Source: Thermoactinomyces intermedius (GTDB taxonomy: Bacteria; Bacillota; Bacilli; Thermoactinomycetales; Thermoactinomycetaceae). Taken from it: a stretch of DNA of 64,000 nt. The notes beneath the pieces were generated by a model. That model did no database searches. It was not told where the DNA came from and worked only from the letters and a program-made list of their open reading frames with translations. Position numbers and translations under genes: made by a program. Shown in pieces: positions 1 through 6,545 of the stretch. The number at the start of each line of letters is the position of its first letter. Position 1 is the stretch's first letter. The stretch lies in assembly GCF_016055025.1 (NCBI RefSeq), contig NZ_JAECVW010000001.1; one strand, given 5' to 3'.

Positions 1-291
1 TGGAGCATTACCTTGTCACGTCCCACCGGATTTGGGAATTATATCTCTTATATATCTGGCATCAGCGACATTTCCGTCTGGCGGTTCGGGCTTTTGAGTT
101 ATCTGGGTGTGTTTCCGTGGAATACGCTTTTGTTGTTTATCGGAAATTACGGGAGTTTGGAAACGGTTGAACGTTTTCTTGCCATGACCCGAAAAGTCGG
201 AGTGATGATCACCATTATCCTGGTGATGGCTGCAGCCTTTATTTTGTGGTATTACTTAAAAAAAAACAAAGAACAGAAACAACACATCTGA
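1..291 (+). CDS. DedA/VTT-family membrane protein, C-terminal part
   Basis: The reading frame is open from the first base, so the start lies outside the window; 96 residues are visible. The segment with GISDISVWRF and WNTLLLFIG resembles the end of the VTT (DedA/TVP38, SNARE-associated) domain, where a conserved re-entrant loop is followed by a glycine-rich membrane helix. A last transmembrane helix (about residues 69-88) and a short lysine-rich cytoplasmic tail follow. DedA-type proteins act in the cytoplasmic membrane and have been linked to lipid-carrier recycling and membrane homeostasis. The exact subfamily cannot be told from this fragment. Confidence 0.6.
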   Translation, partial: WSITLSRPTGFGNYISYISGISDISVWRFGLLSYLGVFPWNTLLLFIGNYGSLETVERFLAMTRKVGVMITIILVMAAAFILWYYLKKNKEQKQHI

Positions 292-307
292 AAAAAATGC
301 AGAAAAT

Positions 308-348
308 GAATGACAGATTCGGGGACGGTGACGGATGCACCCTGTCAG
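308..348. repeat. Possible REP-like palindrome
   Basis: TGACAG at 311-316 pairs with CTGTCA at 342-347, and GGTG at 327-330 pairs with CACC at 338-341. This gives a two-part stem with a one-sided bulge holding ATTCGGGGAC. Short hairpins with a GGGGACGG core are familiar next to REP-associated tyrosine transposase genes in Firmicutes. No transposase is present here, and only a genome-wide count could prove a repeat. Confidence 0.3.
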
Positions 349-380
349 ATGGAAAAAATTGAAAGGGTTTGAGAATAAAA

Positions 381-408
381 AGGAGCGGGGAAAATCCCGC
401 TCCTTTTT
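381..408. terminator. Bidirectional terminator
   Basis: AGGAGCGGG and CCCGCTCCT form a 9-bp stem with an A-run on the left and a T-run on the right. It can end the VTT gene on the plus strand and the MFS gene on the minus strand. Confidence 0.8.
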
Positions 409-410
409 TC

Positions 411-1649
411 TCAGGTCATTGATTGGGAACGGACCGGAATGGTTCGTGCCTCGAACTTTTTCAGCGGATAAGAGACAACGGTGGCAACGGTGCTGGCGAC
501 TGCGGCGATGACATAAACCCATTGCACGGAAAAGTGGTCGGCAACCCAGCCCATCAAAAAGCAGGAAGTGCCGTATGCGACACAACATAACGCATACTGC
601 GCCGAAAATACTTTCGGCATGGTGTCCAGCGTGGTGTGGAGTTGATACAGCGTCTTTTTGGCCACGCCTTTTGCCTGATAGGGAAAACCGAGCAAAAAGA
701 TGGTGATGAGCGAAATGACCGGGAACGTGACAAAACCGAAAATGAGTTTGAACAAGATAGATGCAAAACCTGAAAATATTAAAATTTTGTATAATCTTTT
801 TTCGATGGATTGGCTGTAACGAATCACCAGCATTCCGCCGATCATCGTGCCCAAAAAGTAACTGCTGTTGATAAATCCCCACCAGGTATGCTGTTCATGC
901 AACACTTTGTCGACGAAGGTCAGGGTGATGGCGCCGATCCACACCGATGAAGCAGTGTAATCGAGAAAATCGATCGCTGCAAGCCTTTTCAGAACCGGAT
1001 GACGGAATAACAGTTGCCAACCCTCTTTCATCGCTTTCCGGTGCGATGTTTTTTCGACCGAAATCCTTTCTTTGCGATGGGGATCATGAATGAAGAACAA
1101 AGAAAGGGTGGAAATGAGAAAACAAACGGCAGTCAGCCAAAGCACCTGATGGGCCCCCAGCAATTCAATCAACATCCCCCCGGCTCCCCAGCCGACAAGC
1201 AGGACGGTTTGGTCCGAAGTGGATAAAAGTCCGTTGGCTTTCACCAATTGCTCTTTTGTGACAAGGCGCGGAACCAGGGAATTTCTTGCCGGGTTGGTCC
1301 ATCCGTCAAAAAAAGCAAGAAGAATGATAAACAGCCAAATGACGAGCGTCAACGAAGCGGAGTCCTTCCACCAATCGATGCTCAGGATCAACAGTCCCAT
1401 TAAAAGGGTCTGGCTCCCTTGGGCAGTGATCAGCAAAGGGAGAAGACGATAACGTTCCAGCAACAGAGGCGAGATGATGCCACTGATAAACTTGGCGATG
1501 ATGCGAATGACCGGGATGAAAGCAGATATCGCGGCAGATCCCGTCTTTCCGTAAATCAGGGTGACAATGGCCAGCATGTAAAACGAATCCGCCAAATTGG
1601 CTAAAGATTGTCCCAACCACAAAAATTTGAAGGAGTATGAACAATTCAT
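411..1649 (-). CDS. Major facilitator superfamily transporter
   Basis: 412 residues, all in one frame, with about twelve hydrophobic segments, which is the usual MFS length. The N-terminus (LWLGQSLANLADSFYMLAIV) and the next helices resemble drug/proton antiporter and MFS-3 type exporters of Bacillales, often annotated as efflux proteins. The mid-protein basic loop around residues 190-205 fits the cytoplasmic loop between the two six-helix halves. The ATG start follows a GAGG box. The gene stands alone, runs against its neighbours and ends at a bidirectional terminator. Substrate unknown; efflux is a family-level inference. Confidence 0.75.
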   Translation of the reverse strand: MNCSYSFKFLWLGQSLANLADSFYMLAIVTLIYGKTGSAAISAFIPVIRIIAKFISGIISPLLLERYRLLPLLITAQGSQTLLMGLLILSIDWWKDSASLTLVIWLFIILLAFFDGWTNPARNSLVPRLVTKEQLVKANGLLSTSDQTVLLVGWGAGGMLIELLGAHQVLWLTAVCFLISTLSLFFIHDPHRKERISVEKTSHRKAMKEGWQLLFRHPVLKRLAAIDFLDYTASSVWIGAITLTFVDKVLHEQHTWWGFINSSYFLGTMIGGMLVIRYSQSIEKRLYKILIFSGFASILFKLIFGFVTFPVISLITIFLLGFPYQAKGVAKKTLYQLHTTLDTMPKVFSAQYALCCVAYGTSCFLMGWVADHFSVQWVYVIAAVASTVATVVSYPLKKFEARTIPVRSQSMT

Positions 1650-1688
1650 CGCCTGAACCTCATGAAATGTATTTTTTGTAAAAAGATT

Positions 1689-1712
1689 TGTTATACAAAT
1701 AAAATTATAACA
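1689..1712. promoter_or_regulatory. Inverted repeat, possible operator
   Basis: TGTTATA (1689-1695) and TATAACA (1706-1712) form a perfect 7-bp inverted repeat with a 10-bp AT-rich spacer. It lies between the divergent MFS and 62-residue genes, where a dimeric repressor of either gene could bind. No regulator is encoded nearby. Confidence 0.3.
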
Positions 1713-1818
1713 TTAGTAAGGGTGGTGTACCAGGGATTTATCCGATGATTTGGTTGAATGTGCCTGGGACTCGAAGTAAAATCGAAATGGAAAATCGCAA
1801 AAAATTAGGAGGATCGGT

Positions 1819-2007
1819 ATGCGTTCCAGATATATGATTGAACGGGTCGGTGAACTTTTGGAGGATAAAGGTTATAATGTGATCGATCAAGAAGCGGATG
1901 AAGTGATTGCGTGGTTTCAATATTTATCCGATGCCGATTTGTTCCTGGCCGTTTTGGAGGAGCAGGAGAAAAGCGGGAAAGAGCAAGAAGCCGATTTAAA
2001 CCGGTGA
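1819..2007 (+). CDS. Small acidic protein of unknown function
   Basis: 62 residues; the ATG is preceded by a strong AGGAGG (1808-1813) at ideal spacing, so translation is likely. The protein is acidic and helical with no membrane segment: MIERVGELLEDKGY, then LSDADLFLAVLEEQEKS, then a charged tail. In B. subtilis the checkpoint gene sda lies at this place, upstream of yqeG. LSDADLF recalls the LSDELL start of Sda, but the rest does not align convincingly and the protein is longer, so I do not name it Sda. Confidence 0.6.
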   Translation: MRSRYMIERVGELLEDKGYNVIDQEADEVIAWFQYLSDADLFLAVLEEQEKSGKEQEADLNR

Positions 2008-2079
2008 GGGGTTTTTGAAAACCGTTTTGTGCCTGTGATATATTATTTGCCGATAAGCTTCGAATGGACGGTGTAGCCT

Positions 2080-2604
2080 TTGTTGAAACAAATGATACCT
2101 GATTTGTATGTTCAATCGATCTATGAGATTGATTTTGCCGCACTGAAAAAACGAAACATCAAGGCAGTCATTGTGGATTTGGATAACACCTTGGTGGAAT
2201 CGACACGCCCCGATGCCACCCCGGAGTTGGTGGAGTGGTTGAAAGAAGTGCAACAAATGGGATTAAAAGTGATGATCGTATCCAATAATACCAAAACCCG
2301 TGTTTCCCAATTTGCGGATCCGCTCGGGATCCCTTATATTCATGCGGCCAAAAAGCCGTTTTCTTCCGCGTTTCGCCGCGCGCTCAAAGAGTTGGGGGTT
2401 TCCAAACAGGAAACGGTTGTGATCGGGGATCAGTTGTTGACGGATGTTTTGGGCGGAAACCGGATGGGTTTTTTTACCATCCTGGTGGTGCCGGTTTCCG
2501 AAGTCGACGGGTTTTTCACGCGAATCAACCGGAGGGTGGAACGGTTTGTCTTTCGTTTGTTGGAAAAAAAGGGGTTGATTCCCTGGGATATTCATAAAAG
2601 TTGA
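2080..2604 (+). CDS. yqeG: YqeG family HAD-IIIA phosphatase
   Basis: 174 residues. The HAD nucleophile motif DLDNTL is at residues 33-38 (D33 nucleophile, D35 acid/base). Motif II VSNNTKTRV follows near residue 70, and the metal-binding loop GDQLLTDVLGGN near residue 120. This is the full set for a small cap-less HAD phosphatase. The start is TTG at 2080 or 2083, because the family begins M-L-K; the ATG at 2092 would lose three conserved residues. It is followed 30 bases later by yqeH, as in other Bacilli, suggesting a shared operon with ribosome-assembly genes. Substrate not established here. Confidence 0.88.
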   Translation: MLKQMIPDLYVQSIYEIDFAALKKRNIKAVIVDLDNTLVESTRPDATPELVEWLKEVQQMGLKVMIVSNNTKTRVSQFADPLGIPYIHAAKKPFSSAFRRALKELGVSKQETVVIGDQLLTDVLGGNRMGFFTILVVPVSEVDGFFTRINRRVERFVFRLLEKKGLIPWDIHKS

Positions 2605-2634
2605 ACAGAAACGGACAAGAAAGGAGTCAGATGG

Positions 2635-3741
2635 TTGGATTCAGAAACGAAACATTGTGAAGGATGCGGAATTGCCCTGCAAACCGAAGATCCAAATCAG
2701 CCGGGATACATCCCCGAACAAGCATTGGAGCGGGAAGTGGTTTTGTGCAAACGTTGCTTCCGGATTCGCCATTACGGGGAAATGGCCAAAGTGGAGCAAG
2801 ATCCGGATGCGTATCTTCATCGCCTTGACGAAATTGCCCGCAGTGAAGGCTTTGTTGTATGGGTGGTGGATCTGTTTGATTTCGCCGGAAGTTGGATTCC
2901 AGGATTGGCCCGCCGAATCGGAAATCTTCCGGTTTTGATTGCAGCCAATAAAGTGGATTTATTCCCGCCCAGCGTGAAACGGGAACGGCTCAGGGAATGG
3001 ATTTTTCAGTCGGCGAAAGAGTTGGGGATCCGGCCGGTGGATGTGGTGTTGATCAGTGCGGAAGCCGGGGTTGGCATCCGTCAGGTGATGGAAGCGATTG
3101 AATTTTACAGAAACCATCGGGATGTCTACATGATCGGAACGACCAACGTGGGAAAATCGACCCTGATCAATCAAATTTTGAAAAAAGCCAAGCTCACGGA
3201 AAAAGAAATTATCACTACCTCTCCTTATCCGGGAACGACTCTGGACGCCATCCGGATCCCGTTGGAAGACGGGAAATTTTTGGTCGACACCCCGGGGATT
3301 GTCCGGAAGGACCGGGTGAGCGAATGGGTGGAGCCCGGGGAGTTGAAATCGGTGATTCCCCACAAAACGATCAAGCCGCGGGTGTATCAGTTGAATGATC
3401 AACAAACGTTGTTTTTCGGCGGATTGGTCCGCTTTGACTTTGTCCGGGGAAACAGACAGTCGTTTGTTTGTTATTTATCCAATCAGTTATACATTCACCG
3501 CACGAAATTGAAAAAAGCGGATGAAGTGTGGGACAAACATCACGGAAAATTGCTGTCCCCTCCCAAACATCCGGACAATTTGCCGCCGCTTAAAAAGCAC
3601 GTGATCCATTTGAAAGGAGAGGAGAAGACGGACATTGTCATCCCCGGATTGGGATGGGTGGCCTGTGGCAAGAATGCGGCGTGGGTTGAAGTTTATGCTC
3701 CGGAGGGGACCGGAGTGAGCACCCGTCCGTCCATAATATAA
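2635..3741 (+). CDS. yqeH: Ribosome biogenesis GTPase YqeH
   Basis: 368 residues. The N-terminal zinc finger is C8-x2-C11 and C38-x2-C41. A circularly permuted GTPase domain follows: the NKVD (G4) motif comes first at about residue 105, then the P-loop GTTNVGKS at 168-175, then DTPG near 221. The C-terminal third is the usual basic, RNA-contacting region. The family matures the 30S subunit. The start is TTG 2635 with AAGGAG eight bases upstream; the ATG at 2631 is out of frame. The gene sits between yqeG and aroE, as in B. subtilis. Confidence 0.95.
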   Translation: MDSETKHCEGCGIALQTEDPNQPGYIPEQALEREVVLCKRCFRIRHYGEMAKVEQDPDAYLHRLDEIARSEGFVVWVVDLFDFAGSWIPGLARRIGNLPVLIAANKVDLFPPSVKRERLREWIFQSAKELGIRPVDVVLISAEAGVGIRQVMEAIEFYRNHRDVYMIGTTNVGKSTLINQILKKAKLTEKEIITTSPYPGTTLDAIRIPLEDGKFLVDTPGIVRKDRVSEWVEPGELKSVIPHKTIKPRVYQLNDQQTLFFGGLVRFDFVRGNRQSFVCYLSNQLYIHRTKLKKADEVWDKHHGKLLSPPKHPDNLPPLKKHVIHLKGEEKTDIVIPGLGWVACGKNAAWVEVYAPEGTGVSTRPSII

Positions 3742-3767
3742 ATAAAGAAAACAGAGGGGGAGCCCAA

Positions 3768-4613
3768 GTGGACAGTCAAACAGGACTTCTGGCTTTGATC
3801 GGGGATCCGGTCGGCCACTCCAAGTCGCCGGATATGATGAACCGGGCCTTAAAGAGCCATGGATTGCCTTATGTATACCTGGCTTTTCAAGTGGCGCCGG
3901 AACGGTTGAAGGAAGCAGTGAATGGATTCCGGGCCCTCGGGGTGAAAGGATGGAATGTGACCATCCCTCACAAAGTGGCGATCATGGAACATTTGGATGA
4001 GATCGATGAATCGGCCCTGGCGATCGGCGCGGTCAACACCGTTGTGTGTGAAGAAGGAAAATGGGTGGGATATAATACCGACGGGCCCGGTTATTTAAGG
4101 TCGCTGAAAGAAGAGTGGGACTTGCCTTTTTCCAAACTGAAAGCCGTGATTTTGGGAGCCGGCGGGGCCGCCCGGGCGGTCGGATATGCTTTGGCAACCG
4201 CAGGTGTTCCCGAAATTTCGGTCGCCAACCGGACGGTGGAAAAAGCGGAAGCTTTGGCGAACCATTTGGCTTCGTTTACCCAAACCCGGGCTGTTTCCTT
4301 AAAAGAGGGAAAAGATGTGATTGAAAAAGCCGATTTGGTGATCAATACCACATCGGTGGGCATGCATCCTGACCGGGATGCAACACCGGTGCCGACAGAA
4401 TGGCTTCACGAGGGTCAATACGTGAGCGATTTGATTTATCATCCGCGGGAGACCGCGCTGTTAAAAGGGGCCAAACAACAGGGAGCCAAGGTGCATGAAG
4501 GATTGGGGATGCTGGTTTATCAGGCGGCGATCGCCTTTGAAAAATGGACAGGCGTCCCCGCACCCGTATCCTTGATGAAGCAAGTTTTGGCCGATTCCTT
4601 AAAAGAAGATTAA
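3768..4613 (+). CDS. aroE: Shikimate dehydrogenase
   Basis: 281 residues, the normal AroE length. It reduces 3-dehydroshikimate with NADPH in chorismate synthesis. The substrate-binding signature GWNVTIPHK carries the catalytic lysine; NTDGPGY, the dinucleotide loop GAGGAARAVGYA and the NADPH-phosphate motif ANRT are all intact. GTG start at 3768 after a G-rich ribosome site. nadD follows after only 7 bases. The small yqeI (YhbY) gene that separates aroE from nadD in B. subtilis is absent. Confidence 0.96.
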   Translation: MDSQTGLLALIGDPVGHSKSPDMMNRALKSHGLPYVYLAFQVAPERLKEAVNGFRALGVKGWNVTIPHKVAIMEHLDEIDESALAIGAVNTVVCEEGKWVGYNTDGPGYLRSLKEEWDLPFSKLKAVILGAGGAARAVGYALATAGVPEISVANRTVEKAEALANHLASFTQTRAVSLKEGKDVIEKADLVINTTSVGMHPDRDATPVPTEWLHEGQYVSDLIYHPRETALLKGAKQQGAKVHEGLGMLVYQAAIAFEKWTGVPAPVSLMKQVLADSLKED

Positions 4614-4620
4614 AGGATGA

Positions 4621-5214
4621 ATGATGCGAATGAAGGTAGGGATTTTTGGAGGCACTTTTGATCCCGTCCATTTCGGGCACTTGTTGCTCGCCGAACAAGC
4701 ACGGGAAGCGGCATCCCTCCATGAAATTTGGTTTATTCCTGCGGGCGAGCCCCCGCACAAGCAAGGGAAACCGCTCACCCCGGCCGAGGAGCGGAAAAAA
4801 ATGGTGGAGCTTGCGGTCGAGGGGCATCCGCAATTTAAAGTCAATCCGATCGAGTTGCTGCGCTCCGGCCCTTCCTATACAGTGGACACGATCATGGAGC
4901 TGAGAAAACAAAATCCGCATGTGGAGTTTTTTCTGCTTGTGGGGGCGGACATGGTGAAAAATTTACCAAAATGGTATAAAATAAAGGAAATTATACAAAA
5001 TGTTCATGTGATCGGTCTTGGACGCCCCGGGGTTGATCACGATGCGTTGCCGGAATTTATCGAAGAACGATTGATGTGGATTCCGGACGCCGTGGAAACC
5101 AATATTTCCTCAAGCATCATACGCAAACGCCTCATGCTGAACCGGTCGGTTCGTTATCTTGTCCCCGATTCCGTATACAAATATATAAAGGAGCAAGGGT
5201 TGTATGGATCTTGA
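4621..5214 (+). CDS. nadD: Nicotinate-nucleotide adenylyltransferase
   Basis: 197 residues. It joins ATP and nicotinate mononucleotide to form deamido-NAD. The nucleotidyltransferase signature GGTFDPVHFGHL contains the catalytic HxGH, and the C-terminal ISSSIIRKR motif holds the phosphates. Three ATGs (4621, 4624, 4630) are possible. The AAAGGA box overlaps the aroE stop and fits 4624 best, though 4621 is given as the longest form. It overlaps yqeK by 11 bases, so the two are probably translated together. Confidence 0.94.
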   Translation: MMRMKVGIFGGTFDPVHFGHLLLAEQAREAASLHEIWFIPAGEPPHKQGKPLTPAEERKKMVELAVEGHPQFKVNPIELLRSGPSYTVDTIMELRKQNPHVEFFLLVGADMVKNLPKWYKIKEIIQNVHVIGLGRPGVDHDALPEFIEERLMWIPDAVETNISSSIIRKRLMLNRSVRYLVPDSVYKYIKEQGLYGS

Positions 5215-5794
5215 GTATTTAAAGCAAGCTACAAAGAAAGAGTTGCCTCAAAAAAGGTGGGAGCATACCCTTCGTGTTGCAGAAACGGCCGTTCAACTGG
5301 CCGGGCGGGAAGGAGTGGATCCGCACAAGACGGAAGCAGCCGCCATTTTGCATGATTTTTGCAAGTTTTGGCCCGGGGAAGTACTGACCGAGTGGATTTT
5401 AAAAGAAAACGAGCGGCAGGACTTGCTCCTGTACAACAAAGAATTGTGGCATGGCCCCGTTGGCGCGGCCGTGGCCCGGAAACGGTTCGGGATTGAGGAT
5501 GAAACGGTCTTGAATGCGATCCGGTACCATACTTCCGGCCGCCCCGATATGTCGAAAATGGAAAAGATCATTTTTCTGGCCGATTACATTGAGCCGGGCC
5601 GGCAATTTCCCGGGGTGGAGGAAGTCCGGAGGATTGCGGAAAAAAGCCTGGATCTGGCCGTGCTTCAATCGCTGGACAACACCATTGTCTTTTTGATCGA
5701 AAAAGGCCTGAAGGTTTATCCGCTTACACTTGATGCACGCAATCATATGCTGGATCAGGTTGCCCAAAAGGATTCAAGGGAGGAATCTGTTTGA
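5204..5794 (+). CDS. yqeK: YqeK family HD-domain Ap4A hydrolase
   Basis: 196 residues with a complete HD signature: an early WEHTLRVAETA histidine, ILHDFCK (the HD pair) around residue 50, and a later YHTSGRPDMSKMEK segment with FLADYIEPGR. YqeK-type enzymes split diadenosine tetraphosphate symmetrically to ADP. It overlaps nadD upstream, and its stop overlaps the rsfS start by 4 bases, so the three genes form a tight block linking NAD synthesis, alarmone removal and ribosome silencing, as in B. subtilis. Confidence 0.9.
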   Translation: MDLEYLKQATKKELPQKRWEHTLRVAETAVQLAGREGVDPHKTEAAAILHDFCKFWPGEVLTEWILKENERQDLLLYNKELWHGPVGAAVARKRFGIEDETVLNAIRYHTSGRPDMSKMEKIIFLADYIEPGRQFPGVEEVRRIAEKSLDLAVLQSLDNTIVFLIEKGLKVYPLTLDARNHMLDQVAQKDSREESV

Positions 5795-6132
5795 AAGTCG
5801 TGGAAATCGCTCAGTTAGCAGCCACCGCTGCCGAGGAGAAAAAAGCACAAGATGTCACGGTCTTGGATATTCGCGGATTATCCGTCTTTGCAGATTACTT
5901 TGTGATCTGCCACGGGAATTCGCAAACACAAGTTCAAGCGATCGCCACCGCAATCAAAGACAAATTATTGGAAAACAACGTGGAACTCAAAGGGATGGAA
6001 GGTTATCAGGAAGCCCGTTGGGTTCTGATGGATCTCGGTGATGTGGTTGTCCATGTTTTCCACAAAGATGATCGTGAATTTTACGGCTTGGAGCGCTTGT
6101 GGGGCGATGCCAGGCAGGTCCATGTCCAATAG
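5791..6132 (+). CDS. rsfS: Ribosome silencing factor RsfS
   Basis: 113 residues, full length for the DUF143/Iojap family, which binds uL14 and blocks subunit joining when growth slows. VLDIRGLSVFADYFVICHG, the NSQTQVQAI helix and the end motif GDVVVHVFHKDDREFY are all clear. TTG start overlapping the yqeK stop (TTGA), with GGGAGGA upstream. The following B. subtilis genes yqeM and comER are missing; a T-box leader and leuS come next. Confidence 0.93.
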   Translation: MKVVEIAQLAATAAEEKKAQDVTVLDIRGLSVFADYFVICHGNSQTQVQAIATAIKDKLLENNVELKGMEGYQEARWVLMDLGDVVVHVFHKDDREFYGLERLWGDARQVHVQ

Positions 6133-6187
6133 ATTGGGTTTGAATGAAAAACGGGCGGTGTGTCCACGTTGAAATTGGAGAAAAATG

Positions 6188-6217
6188 TTGACACGGGTCT
6201 GTTTGTTTTCATATAAT
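6188..6217 (+). promoter_or_regulatory. Sigma-A promoter of leuS T-box
   Basis: TTGACA at 6188-6193 and TATAAT at 6212-6217, 18 bases apart; both hexamers are perfect. Confidence 0.85.
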
Positions 6218-6223
6218 CTTAAG

Positions 6224-6501
6224 AAACAACTTTTGAATGCGACAGCGATGATGAGGAGTAGTAATTTGCCCACTCCCGGCTCAGAGAGTTGACGGATGGT
6301 GCGAGTCAATCCGGGAAGCAAATGAACTCGCCTCATTGCTCCAAAGAGGAACGCGGTCACGTCAGTACTTTTTGGCGGTTCATCCCCGTTACCGGATCCA
6401 TGAGGGAGTGTTTTTTGAAACACTAATTAGGGTGGTACCGCGGGAATTTGGAAACAACCTCTCGTCCCTAGCCGAAGATGCTGGGGGTGGGAGGTTTTTT
6501 T
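6224..6501 (+). promoter_or_regulatory. T-box leader, leucine (leuS)
   Basis: A canonical T-box. Stem I pairs GATGAGG with CCTCATT, and ATTTGC with GCAAAT. The specifier loop after GAA holds CTC (6327-6329), a leucine codon. The T-box motif AGGGTGGTACCGCGG lies at 6429-6443, and the terminator arms CCTCTCGTCCCT and GGGGGTGGGAGG with a T-run at 6455-6501. Uncharged tRNA-Leu would stabilise the antiterminator and allow leuS transcription. Confidence 0.95.
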
Positions 6502-6545
6502 AATGACACGATCGCTTGAAATCAGATTGATGGAGGTATACAGGC

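Noticed and set aside
1819..2007. Naming the 62-residue ORF sda
   Set aside because: Only the position and a seven-residue likeness support it; length and remaining sequence differ.
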